A stretch of 64,000 nt of DNA. It comes from Hydractinia symbiolongicarpus (lineage: Eukaryota > Cnidaria > Hydrozoa > Anthoathecata > Hydractiniidae). This document shows, in pieces, positions 11,559-22,929 of the stretch (the stretch's first letter is position 1; every line of letters begins with the position of its first letter). Location: the NCBI RefSeq assembly GCF_029227915.1, contig NC_079878.1, forward strand, positions 28,857,501 to 28,921,500, written 5' to 3'. The position numbers and the translations under genes were made by a program. The notes beneath the pieces are model-generated. The model was given only the letters and a program-made list of their open reading frames with translations. It searched no databases and had not been told where the DNA came from.

Positions 11559-12983
11559 CGCGCGCTGAACAAATGGCGACATTTTCAAAAACTACATTTC
11601 ATTGACTTTCTAACGTTGTCAGTCCGTTTCAGTTATAATGGTTGTGTCATATATTCGTGCTAACATGTATTTAGCAACATTTTTCTGATGTTACTAGGTT
11701 GCATCGCTGTTAACAGTGAAACGATTGACTGTGGGACTTAATTAAACTGGCTCTGGACTGTGACCTTATAAATGTGATAAATGAGACAATTGGACCCCAA
11801 GGAATAACATTCCTCTTAATTTGACATGATTGCCGGAACTCAGCGATTACACTGGGCCCTATGGTAGCGCCTTATTTAAAAATTTAGATAAATAAGTCAT
11901 TTTTTACTGTGGGACCAATCCTAGGCGTTATCGAGCGCTGAAGAAGTAGCTGCAGTTTCAAAAACTACATTTCATTGAATTTCTAACGTTGTCAGTCCGT
12001 TTCAGTTACAACGGTTGGGTCACATACTCGTACCAACATGTATTTAGCGATATTTATTTGATATTACTAGGTTGCATCGCTTTTAACAGTGAAACGATTG
12101 ACTGCGGGACTTAATTGAACTGATTTTGGACTTTGACCTCCTAAATGTGATAAATGAGACAATTGGACTCCCAGAAATAACATTCTTCTTAATTTGACAT
12201 GATTGCTGGAATTTACCGATCACACTTGGCGCTGTGGTAGCGCTTCATTTAAAACTTTAAGTCATTTTGTACTGTGGGACCAATCCTAGCCGTTACCGCG
12301 CCCTGAAGGCCTTGAAGAAATAGAGGCATTCTCAAAAATATATTTCAATTACTTTCTGGCGGTATCAATCTGTTTGAGTTACAAAGATTGCGTCACATAA
12401 TCGTACCAACATGTATTTAGCGATGCTTTTCTGATATTATTAGGTTGCATCGCTTTTAACAGTGAAAGGATTGACTGTGGGACTTAATTGAACTGATTTT
12501 GGACTTTGACCTCTTAAATGTGATAAATGAGACAATTGGACTCCAAGAAATAACATTCTTCTTAATTTGACATGATTGCCGGAACTCAGCGATTACACTG
12601 GGCGCTGTGGTCGCGCTTCATTTAACAATTTAGATAAATAAGTCAATTTATGCTGTGGGACCAATCCTAGCAGTTATCGGGCGCTGAAGAAATGGTGACA
12701 GTTTCAAAAACTACATTCGATTGACTTTCTAACGTTGTCAGTCCGTTTCAGTTATAACGGTTTTGTCATATATTCGTGCTAACATGTATTTAGCGATATT
12801 TTACTGATGTTACTAGGTTGCATCGCTTTTATAAGTGAAACGATTGACTGTGCGACTTAATTGAACTGATTTTGGACTTTGACCCCATAAATCTGATAAA
12901 TGAGACATTGGACCCAAGAAATAACATTCTTCTTAATTTGACAAGATTGCTGGTATTTACCGATTACACTGGGCGCTGCGGTA

Positions 12984-14472
12984 ACGCTTCATTTAAAGTT
13001 TAGATAAATAAGTCATTTTGTACTATGGGACCAATCCTAGCCGTTAGCGCGCGCTGAAAAAATAGAGACACTTTCAAAAACTACATTTCAATGACTTTCT
13101 AGCCGTATCAATCCGTTTGAGTTACAACGGTTGGGTCACATAATCGTACTAACATGTGTTTAGCGATATTTTTCAGATATTACTAGATTGCATCGCTTTT
13201 AACAGTGAAACGATTGACTGTGGGACTTAATTGAACTGATTTTGGACTTTGACGTCATAAATGCGATGAATGAGACAATTGGACCCAAGAAATATCATTC
13301 TTCCTAATTTGACATGATTGCTTGAATTTACCGATTACACTGGGCGCTGTGGTAGCGCTTCATTTAAAGTTTAGATTAATAAGTCATTTTGTACTGTGGG
13401 ACCAATCCTAGCCCTTAGCGCGCGCTGAAGAAATAGAGGCATTCTCAAAAATACATTTCAATGACTTTCTAGCGGTATCAATCTGTTTGAGTTACAAAGG
13501 TTGCGTCACATAATCGTACCAACATGTATTTGGCGATATTTTTCTCATATTATTAGGTTGCATCGCTTTTAGCAGTGAAAGCAATGACTGTGGGACTTAA
13601 TTGAACTGGTTTTGGACTTTGACCTCCTAAATTGTGATAAATGAGACAATTGGAATCCAAGAAAAACCATTCTTTTTAATTTGACATGATTGCCGGACCT
13701 CTGCGATTACACTTGACCCTGTGGTAGCGCCTTATTTAAAAATTTAGATAAATAAGTCATTTTTTACTGTGGGACCAATCCTAGGCGTTATCACGCGCTG
13801 AAGAAATAGCTGCAGTTTCAAAAACTACATTTCATTGACTTTCTAACGTTGTCAGTCCGTTTCAGTTACAACGGTTGGGTCACATACTCGTACCAACATG
13901 TATTTAGCGATATTTATTTGATATTACAAGGTTGCATCGCCTTTAACAGTGAAACGATTGACTGTGGGACTTAATTGAACTAACTTTGGACTGTGACCTC
14001 ATAAATGTGATAAATGAGACAATTGGACTCCAAGAAATAACATCCTTCTTAATTTGACATGATTGCCGGAACTCAGCGATTACACTGGCCGCTGTGGTAG
14101 CGCTTCATTTAAAAATTTAGATAAATAAGACAATTTTTACTGTGGCACCAATCCTAGCCGTTATCGCGCGCTGAAGAATTAGAGACAGTTTCAAAAACTA
14201 CATTTTATTGTCTTTCTAACGGTGTCAGTCCGTTTGAGTTACAACGGTTAAGTCACATATTAGTACCAACATGTATTTAGTGATTTTCTTACGATATTAC
14301 TAAGTTGTATCGCTTTTAACAGAGAAACGGTTGACTGTGGGACTTAATTGAACTGATTTTGAACTTTGACCTCCTAAATGTGATAAATGAGACAATTGGA
14401 CTCCAAGAAATAACATTCTTCTTAATTTGACATGATTGCTGGAATTTACCGATTACACTGGGCGCTGTAGTA
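12984..14472 (+). repeat. Four-monomer higher-order repeat of family A, second locus, copy 1 (1489 bp)
   Basis: An independent four-monomer tandem duplication. It holds the ACTATGGGACC monomer (13028), module beta (13399, 13772, 14145) and the join to copy 2. The offset of 1489 is fixed by ACTATGGGAC at 13022 and 14511. Rare shared features are AGCCCTTAGCGC, GGACCTCTGCG and TTTTCAGATATTACTAG. It differs in detail from the block at 8579 although the module order is similar. Confidence 0.85.
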
Positions 14473-15961
14473 GCGCTTCATTTAAAGTTTAGATAAATAA
14501 GTCATTTTGTACTATGGGACCAATCCTAGCCGTTAGCGCGCGCTGAAAAAATAGAGACATTTTCAAAAACTACATTTCAATGACTTTCTAGCCGTATCAA
14601 TCCGTTTGAGTTACAACGGTTGGGTCACATAATCGTACTAACATGTGTTTAGCGATATTTTTCAGATATTACTAGATTGCATCGCTTTTAACAGTGAAAC
14701 GATTGACTGTGGGACTTAATTGAACTGATTTTGGACTTTGACGTCATAAATGCGATGAATGAGACAATTGGACCCAAGAAATATCATTCTTCCTAATTTG
14801 ACATGATTGCTTGAATTTACCGATTACACTGGGCGCTGTGGTAGCGCTTCATTTAAAGTTTAGATTAATAAGTCATTTTGTACTGTGGGACCAATCCTAG
14901 CCCTTAGCGCGCGCTGAAGAAATAGAGGCATTCTCAAAAATACATTTCAATGACTTTCTAGCGGTATCAATCTGTTTGAGTTACAAAGGTTGCGTCACAT
15001 AATCGTACCAACATGTATTTGGCGATATTTTTCTCATATTATTAGGTTGCATCGCTTTTAGCAGTGAAAGCATTGACTGTGGGACTTAATTGAACTGGTT
15101 TTGGACTTTGACCTCCTAAATTGTGATAAATGAGACAATTGGAATCCAAGAAAAACCATTCTTTTTAATTTGACATGATTGCCGGACCTCTGCGATTACA
15201 CTTGACCCTGTGGTAGCGCCTTATTTAAAAATTTAGATAAATAAGTCATTTTTTACTGTGGGACCAATCCTAGGCGTTATCACGCGCTGAAGAAATAGCT
15301 GCAGTTTCAAAAACTACATTTCATTGACTTTCTAACGTTGTCAGTCCGTTTCAGTTACAACGGTTGGGTCACATACTCGTACCAACATGTATTTAGCGAT
15401 ATTTATTTGATATTACAAGGTTGCATCGCCTTTAACAGTGAAACGATTGACTGTGGGACTTAATTGAACTAACTTTGGACTGTGACCTCATAAATGTGAT
15501 AAATGAGACAATTGGACTCCAAGAAATAACATCCTTCTTAATTTGACATGATTGCCGGAACTCAGCGATTACATTGGCCGCTGTGGTAGCGCTTCATTTA
15601 AAAATTTAGATAAATAAGACAATTTTTACTGTGGCACCAATCCTAGCCGTTATCGCGCGCTGAAGAATTAGAGACAGTTTCAAAAACTACATTTTATTGT
15701 CTTTCTAACGGTGTCAGTCCGTTTGAGTTACAACGGTTAAGTCACATATTAGTACCAACATGTATTTAGTGATTTTCTTACGATATTACTAAGTTGTATC
15801 GCTTTTAACAGAGAAACGGTTGACTGTGGGACTTAATTGAACTGATTTTGAACTTTGACCTCCTAAATGTGATAAATGAGACAATTGGACTCCAAGAAAT
15901 AACATTCTTCTTAATTTGACATGATTGCTGGAATTTACCGATTACACTGGGCGCTGTAGTA
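14473..15961 (+). repeat. Four-monomer higher-order repeat of family A, second locus, copy 2 (1489 bp)
   Basis: Second copy of the block starting at 12984. It ends near 15970, where CGCTTCATTTAAAGTTTAG is replaced by CGCTTCATTTTAAACTTTAAG leading into the altered 379-bp monomer at 15999. The rare variant GCGCTGTAGTAGCGC is present at both right-hand ends (about 14460 and 15950) but not at the left start, where GCGCTGCGGTAACGC is found. Confidence 0.83.
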
Positions 15962-16377
15962 GCGCTTCATTTTAAACTTTAAGTCATTTTGTACTGTGGG
16001 ACCAATCCTAGCCGTTAACGCGCCCTGAAAGCCTTGAAGATATAGAGGCATTCTCAAAAATATATTTCAATTACTTTCTAGCGGTCTCAATCTGTTTGAG
16101 TTACAAAGATTGCGTCACATAATTGTACCAACATGTATTTAGCGATGCTTTTCTGATATTATTCGGTTGCATCGCTTTTAACAGTGAAACGATTGACTGT
16201 GGGACTTAATTGAACTGATTTTGGACTTTGACCTCTTAAATGTGATAAATGAGACAATTGGACCCAAGAAATAACATTCTTCCTAATTTGACATGATTGC
16301 TAGAATTTACCGATTACACTGAGCACTGTGGCAGCGCTTCATTTAAAGTTTAGATTATTAAGTCATTTTTTACTGTG

Positions 16378-17122
16378 GGACCAATCCTAGCCGTTATCGC
16401 GCGCTGAAGAAATAGCTACAGTTTCAAAAACTACATTTCATTGACATTCTAACGGTGTCTGTCCGTTTGAGTTACAACGGTTGTGTCACATACTCGTACC
16501 AACATGTATTCAGCGATATTTATTTGATATTACTAGGTTGCATCGCTTTTAACAGTGAAATGATTGACTGTGGGACTTAATTGAACTGGTTTTGGACTTT
16601 GACCTCCTAAATGTGGTAAATGAGACAATTGGACCAAAGAAATAACATTCTTCCTAATTTGACATGATTGCTGGAATTTACCGATTACACTGGGCGCTGT
16701 GGTAGCGCTTCATTTAAAGTTTAGATTAATAAGTCATTTTTTACTGTGGGACCAATCCTAGCCGTTATCGCGCGCTGAAGAAATAGCTACAGTTTCAAAA
16801 ACTACATTTCATTGACATTCTAACGGTGCCTGTCCGTTTGAGTTACAACGGTTGGGTCACATACTCGTACCAACATGTATTCAGCGATATTTATTTGATA
16901 TTACTAGGTTGCATCGCTTTTAACCTGTGAAATGATTGACTGTGGGACTTAATTGAACTGGTTTTGGACTTTGACCTCCTAAATGTGGTAAATGAGACAA
17001 TTGGACTCCAAGAAATAACATTCTTCTTTATTTGACATAATTGCTGGAACTCTGCGATTACAATGGGCCCTATGGTAGCGCCTTATTTAAAAATTTAGAT
17101 AAATAAGTCATTTTTTACTGTT
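16378..17122 (+). repeat. Adjacent near-identical family A monomer pair
   Basis: Two neighbouring monomers (16378-16748 and 16749-17122) match closely through most of their length. Shared rare variants are CATTGACATTC, TGTCCGTTTGAG, TGTATTCAGCG and ATGTGGTAAATGAG. They diverge in the last third, where the second has TCTTTATTTGACATAATTG and GGGCCCTATGG. This looks like a recent single-monomer duplication followed by exchange with another subtype. A sibling of the second unit's end occurs just before the junction (about 20370-20470). Confidence 0.75.
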
Positions 17123-20100
17123 GGACCAATCCTAGCCGTTATCGCGCGCTGAAGAAATAGCTACAGTTTCAAAAACTACATTTCATTGACTTTCTAACGT
17201 TGTCAGTCCGTTTCAGTTACAACGGTTGGGTCACATACTCGTACCAACATGTATTTAGCGATATTTATTTGATATTACAAGGTTGCATCGCCTTTAACAG
17301 TGAAACGATTGACTGTGGGACTTAATTGAACTAACTTTGGACAGTGACCTCATAAATGTGATAAATGAGACAATTGGACTCCAAGAAATAACATCCTTCT
17401 TAATTTGACATGATTGCCGAAACTCAGCGATTACACTGGCCGCTGTGGTAGCGCTTCATTTAAAAATTTAGATAAATAAGTCAATATATACTGTGGGACC
17501 AATCCTAGCAGTTATCGCGCGCTGAAGAAATGGCGACAGTTTCAAAAACTACATTTCATTGACTTTCTAACGTTGTCAGTCCGTCTCAGTTATAACGGTT
17601 GTGTCATATATTCGTGCTAACATGTATTTAGCGATATTTTTCTGATGTTACTAGGTTGCATCGCTTTTATAAGCGAAACGATTGACTGTGCGACTTAATT
17701 GAATTGATTTTGGACTTTGACCCCATAAATCTGATAAATGGGACAATTGGACCCAAGAAATAACATTCTTCTTAATTTGACAAGATTGCTGGAATTTACC
17801 GATTACACTGGGCGCTCTGGTAACGCTTCATTTAAAGTTTAGATAAATAAGTCATTTTGTACTAGGGGACCAATCCTAGCCGTTAGCGCGCGCTGAAAAG
17901 ATAGAGACATTTTCAAAAACTACATTTCAATGACTTTCTAGCCGTATCAATCCGTTTGAGTTACCACGGTTGCGTCACATAATCGTACCAACATGTATTT
18001 GGCGATATTTTTCTGACATTACTAAGTTGTATCGCTTTTAACAGTGAAACGATTGACTGTGGGACTTAATTGAACTGATTTTGGACTTTGACCTCTTAAA
18101 TGTGATAAATGAGACAATTGGACTCAAAGAAATAACATTCTTCTTAATTTGACATGATTGCCGGAACTCAGCGATTACATTGGGCGCTGTGGTAGCGCTT
18201 CATTTAAAAATTTAGATAAATAAGTCAATTTTTACTGTCGGACCAATCCTAGCAGTTATCGCGCTCTGAAGAAATGACGACAGTTTCAAAAATTACATTT
18301 CATTGACTTTCTAACATTGTCAGTCTGTTTCAGTTACAACGGTTGTGTCATATGTTCGTGCTAACATGTATTTAGCGATATTTTTCTGATGTTACCAGGT
18401 TGCATCGCTTTTAAAAGTGAAACGATTGACTGTGGGACTTAATTGAACTGATTTTGGACTTTGACCTCATAAATGTGATAAATGAGACAATTGGACCAAA
18501 GAAATAACATTCTTCCTAATTTGACATGATTGCTGGAATTTACCGATTACACTGGGCGCTGTGGTAGCGCTTCATTTAAAGTTTAGATTAATAAGTCATT
18601 TTGTACTGTGGGACCAATCCTAGCCGTTATCGCGCGCTGAAGAAATAGCTACAGTTTCAAAAACTACATTTCATTGACTTTCTAACGGTGCCAGTCCGTT
18701 TGAGTTGCAACGTTGGGTCACATACTCGTACCAACATGTATATAGCGATATTTACCTGATATTACTAGGTTGCATCGCTGTTATCAGTGAAACGATTGAC
18801 TGTGGGACTTAATTAAACTGGCTCTGGACTGTGACCTTATAAATGTGATAAATGAGCCAATTGGACCCCAAGGAATAACATTCCTCTTAATTTGACATGA
18901 TTGCCGGAACTCAGCGATAACACTGGGCCCTATGGTCGCGCCCTATTTAAAAATTTAGATAATAAGTCATTTTTTACTGTGGGACCAATCCTAGCCGTAA
19001 TCGCGCGCTGAAGAAATAGCTAAAGTTTCAAAAACTACATTTCATTGACATTCTAACGGTGTCAGTCCGTTTGAGTTACAACGGTTGGGTCACATACTCG
19101 TACCAACATGTATTTAGCGATATTTATTTGATATTACTAGGTTGCATCGCTTTTAACAGTGAAACGATTGACTGCGGGACTTAATTGAACTGATTTTGGA
19201 CTTTGACCTCCTAAATGTGATAAATGAGACAATTGGACTCCAAGAAATAACATTCTTCTTAATTTGACATGATTGCTGGAATTTCCCGATTACGCTTGGC
19301 GCTGTGGTAGCGCTTAATTTAAAACTTTAAGTCATTTTGTACTGTGGGACCAATCGTAGCCGTTACCGCGCCCTGAAGGCCTTGAAGAAATAGAGGCATT
19401 CTCAAAAATATATTTCAATTACTTTCTAGCGGTATCAATCTGTTTGAGTTACAAAGATTGCGTCACATAATCGTACCAACATGTATTTAGCGATGCCTTT
19501 CTGATATTATTAGGTTGCATCGCTTTTATAAGTGAAACGATTGACTGTGCGACTTAATTGAACTGATTTTGGACTTTGACATCTTAAATGTGATAAATGA
19601 GACAATTGGACTCCAAGAAATAACATTCTTCTTAATTTGACATGATTGCCGGAACTCAGCGATTACACTGGGCGCTGTGGTCGCGCTTCATTTAAAAATT
19701 TAGATAAATAAGTCAATTTATACTGTGGGACCAATCCTAGCAGTTATCGCGCGCTGAAGAAATGGCGACAGTTTCAAAAACTACATTTTATTGACTTTCT
19801 AACGTTGTCAGTCCGTTTCAGTTATAATGGTTGTGTCATATATTCGTGCTAACATGTATTTAGCGATATTTTTCTGATGTTACTAGGTTGCATCGCTTTT
19901 ATAAGTGAAACGATTGACTGTGCGACTTAATTGAACTGATTTTGGACTTTGACCACATAAATCTGATAAATGAGACAATTGGACCCAAGAAATAACATTC
20001 TTCTTAATTTGACAAGATTGCTGGAATTTACCGATTACACTGGGCGCTGTGGTAACGCTTCATTTAAAGTTTAGATAAATAAGTCATTTTGTACTATGGG

Positions 20101-20788
20101 ACCAATCCTAGCCGTTAGCGCGCTGAAGAAATAGAGACATTTTCAAAAACTACATTTTAATGACTTTCTAGCCGTATCAATCCGATTGAGTTACAACTGT
20201 TGCGTCACATAATCGTACCAACATATATTTGGCGATATTTTTATCATATTATTAGGTTGCATCGCTTTTAACAGTGAAATGATTGACTGTGGGACTTAAT
20301 TGAACTGGTTTTGGACTTTGACCTCCTAAATGTGATAAATGAGACAATTGGACTCCAAGAAATAACATTCTTCTTTATTTGACATAATTGCCGGAACTCA
20401 GCGATTACAATGGGCCTTATGGTAGCGCCTTATTTAAAAATTTAGATAAATAAGTCATTTTTTACTGTTGGACCAATCCGAGCCGTTATCGCGCGCTGAA
20501 GAAATAGCTACAGTTTCAAAAACTACATTTCATTGACTTTCTAACGTTGTCAGTCCGTTTCAGTTACAACGGTTGGGTCACATACTCGTACCAACATGTA
20601 TTTAGCGATATTTATTTGATATTACAAGGTTGCATCGCCTTTAACAGTGAAACGATTGACTGTGGGACTTAATTGAACTAACTTTGGACTGTGACCTCAT
20701 AAATGTGATAAATGAGACAATTGGACTCCAAGAAATAACATCCTTCTTAATTTGACATGATTGCCGAAACTCAGCGATTACACTGGCC

Positions 20789-20808
20789 GCTGTGGTAGAC
20801 ATACAAAG
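20789..20808. other. Junction between satellite families A and B
   Basis: Sequence matches family A through TGTGGTAG (ending at 20798), where A normally continues CGCTTCATTT. From ACATACAAAG (20799) it matches family B, where the usual preceding text is GTCGAGT. No spacer, target-site duplication or degenerate edge separates the two. The truncated A monomer (20470-20798) is most like the monomer at 17123-17495. The first B monomer is of the CCTGTGAG type. The join may be a genuine recombination point or an assembly join, and the sequence alone cannot tell which. Confidence 0.9.
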
Positions 20809-20891
20809 AAAGTACCCTGTGAGTAAACTCATTTCCAGAACGATTTTTTAAATTATCCTTTCACCACTAAAACGTATGAGACTTGTAGTTT

Positions 20892-20913
20892 TCAAAAATG
20901 TTTTCATTTTTGA
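20892..20913. other. Family B hairpin, 9-bp perfect stem with TTTT loop (example copy)
   Basis: TCAAAAATG (20892-20900) and CATTTTTGA (20905-20913) are exact reverse complements around the loop TTTT. The element is present in most B monomers. Common variants change the loop (TATT, GTTT, ATTT). The widespread CAGGAATG variant (for example 21500-21521) replaces two A by G, giving two G-U wobble pairs if the plus strand is transcribed. TTAAAAATG variants likewise give a wobble. Function is unknown. Confidence 0.7.
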
Positions 20914-20937
20914 TGAGACGCGGAATAAAAGAAGTTT

Positions 20938-20990
20938 AATCGCCGGCAAACGAAAACCCGCGATTTCCCGTAAATCCCGGACTCGGCCCG
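20938..20990. other. CpG-dense box of family B (example copy)
   Basis: Nine CpG dinucleotides fall within 50 bases (20941-20990) in an otherwise A/T-rich monomer. The box opens with AATCGC (20938-20943) and holds its inverted partner GCGATT (20960-20965) around a 16-base spacer, plus the GCCGGC palindrome. Most monomers keep it. A GCGAATTCCCG variant breaks the 6-bp inverted repeat in some. Preservation of CpG argues against long-term methylation-driven decay. Confidence 0.65.
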
Positions 20991-22929
20991 TATAGTCAAA
21001 AGTACACAAAGAAAATACTCAGGGAGTAAACTCATTTCCCGAACGATTTTTTAAATTATTTTTTCACCACTAAAACGTATGAGACTTGTAGTTTTCAAAA
21101 ATGTTTTCATTTTTGATGAGACGCTGAATAAAAGAAGTTTAATCGCCGGCAAACGAAAACCCGCGATTTCCCGTAAATGCCGTGCTTGGCCCGTATAGTA
21201 GAGTATATACAAAGAAAGTACCCTGTGAGTAAACTCATTTCCAGAACAATTTTTTAAATTATCTTTTCACCACTAAAACGCATGAGACTTGTAGTTTTCA
21301 AAAATGTTTTCATTTTTGATGAGACGCGGAATAAAAGAAGTTTTATCGCCGGCAAACGAAAACCCGCAACTTCCCGTAAATCCCGGACTCGGCCCGTATA
21401 GTCAAAAGTATACAAAGAAAATACCCAGGGAGTAAACACATTTCCCGAACGATTTTTAAATTATTTTTTCACCACTAAAACGCATGAGACTTGTAGTTTT
21501 CAGGAATGTTTTCATTTTTGATGAGACGCTTAATGAAAGAAGTTTAATCGCCGGCAAACGAAAACCCGCGATTTTCCGTTAATCCCGGACTCGGCCCGTA
21601 TTGTCAAAAGTATACAAAGAAAGTACCCTGCGAGTAAACTCATTTCCAGAACGATTTTTTAAATTATCTTTTCACCACTAAAACGCACGAGACTTGTAGT
21701 TTTCAGGAATGTTTTCATTTTTGATGAGACGCGGAATAAAAGAAGTTTAATCGCCGGCAAACGAAAACCCGCAATTTCCCGTTAATCCCGGACTCGGCCA
21801 GTATAGTCAAAAGTATACAAAGAAATTACGCAGGGAGTAAACTCATTTCCAGAACGATTTTTTAAATTATCTTTTCACCACTAAAACGCATGAGACTTGT
21901 AGTTTTCAAAAATGTTTTCATTTTTGATGAGACGCTGAATAAAAGATGTTTAATCGCCGGCAAACGAAAACCCGCGATTTCCCGTAAATCCCGGACTCGG
22001 CCCGTATAGTCAAAAGTATACAAAGAAAGTACCCAGGGAGTAAACTTATTTCCCGAACGATTTTTTAAATTATTTTTTTACCACTAAAACGCATGAGACT
22101 TGTAGTTTTCAAAAATGTTTTCATTTTTGATGAGACGGTGAATAAAAGATGTTTAATTGCCGGAAAACGAAAACCCACGATTTCCCGTGAATCCCATACT
22201 CGGCCCGTATAGTCAAAAGTATACAAAGAAAGTACTCAGGGAGTAAACTCATTTCCCGAACGATTTTTTAAATTATTTTGTCACCACTAAAACGTATGAG
22301 ACTTGTAGTTTTCAAAAATGTTTTCATTTTTGATGACACGCTGAATAAAAGAAGTTTAATCGCCGGCAAACGAAAACCCACGATTTCCCGTGAATCCCAT
22401 ACTCGGCCCGTATAGTCAAAAGTATACAAAGAAAGTACCCTGCGAGAAAACTCATTTCCAGAACGATTTTTTAAATTATCTTTTCACCACTAAAGCGCAC
22501 GAGACTTGTAGTTTTTAAAAATGTTTTCATTTTTGATAAGACGCTGAATAAAAGAAGTTTAATCGCCGGCAAACGAAAACCCGCGAATTCCCGTAAATCC
22601 CAAACTCGGCCCGTATAGTCAAAAGTATACAAAGAAAATATCCAGGGAGTAAACTCATTTCCAGAACGATTTCTTAAACTATCTCTTCACCACTAAAACG
22701 CATGAGACTTGTAGTTTTCAAAAATGTTTTCATTTTTGATGAGACGCTGACTAAAAGATGTTTAATCGCCGGCAAACGAAAACCCGGTGATTTCCCGTAA
22801 ATCCCGGACTCGGCCCGTATAGTCAAAAGTATACAAAGAAAATACCCATGGAGTAAACACATTTCCCGAACGATTTTTTAAATTATTTTTTCACCACTAA
22901 AACGCATGAGACTTGTAGTTTTTAGGAAT

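Larger units (their letters stand above)
1..20798 (+). repeat. Satellite family A array, about 372-bp monomer, 56 head-to-tail copies
   Basis: A GGACCAATCC-like motif, normally preceded by ACTGTG, recurs every 365-381 bases, all in one orientation. Monomer starts read by eye: 1, 373, 745, 1110, 1491, 1862, 2235, 2608, 2979, 3344, 3725, 4096, 4469, 4840, 5212, 5583, 5948, 6329, 6700, 7073, 7444, 7816, 8189, 8559, 8932, 9305, 9678, 10049, 10422, 10795, 11168, 11539, 11912, 12277, 12658, 13028, 13399, 13772, 14145, 14517, 14888, 15261, 15634, 15999, 16378, 16749, 17123, 17496, 17867, 18240, 18611, 18982, 19347, 19728, 20099, 20470. The last copy stops after about 329 bases at the junction with family B. 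Monomers differ by substitutions and small indels that sort into recurrent subtypes. I found no insertion of foreign sequence and no long open frame. A heterochromatic role is inferred from the array structure. The family itself is not recognised. Confidence 0.97.

Noticed and set aside
16921-16935. TTTTAACCTGTGAAATG as a possible insertion or target-site duplication.
   Set aside because: It differs from the usual TTTTAACAGTGAAATG only by a tiny indel and substitution, with no flanking duplication.
1-20798. Telomere-type repeats, from recurring TTAGG within ATTATTAGGTTGC.
   Set aside because: It occurs once per 372-bp monomer in some subtypes only and never in tandem.
20641-20832. A 63-residue minus-strand frame crossing the A/B junction.
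   Set aside because: It joins two unrelated satellites by accident of the breakpoint and has no coding features.
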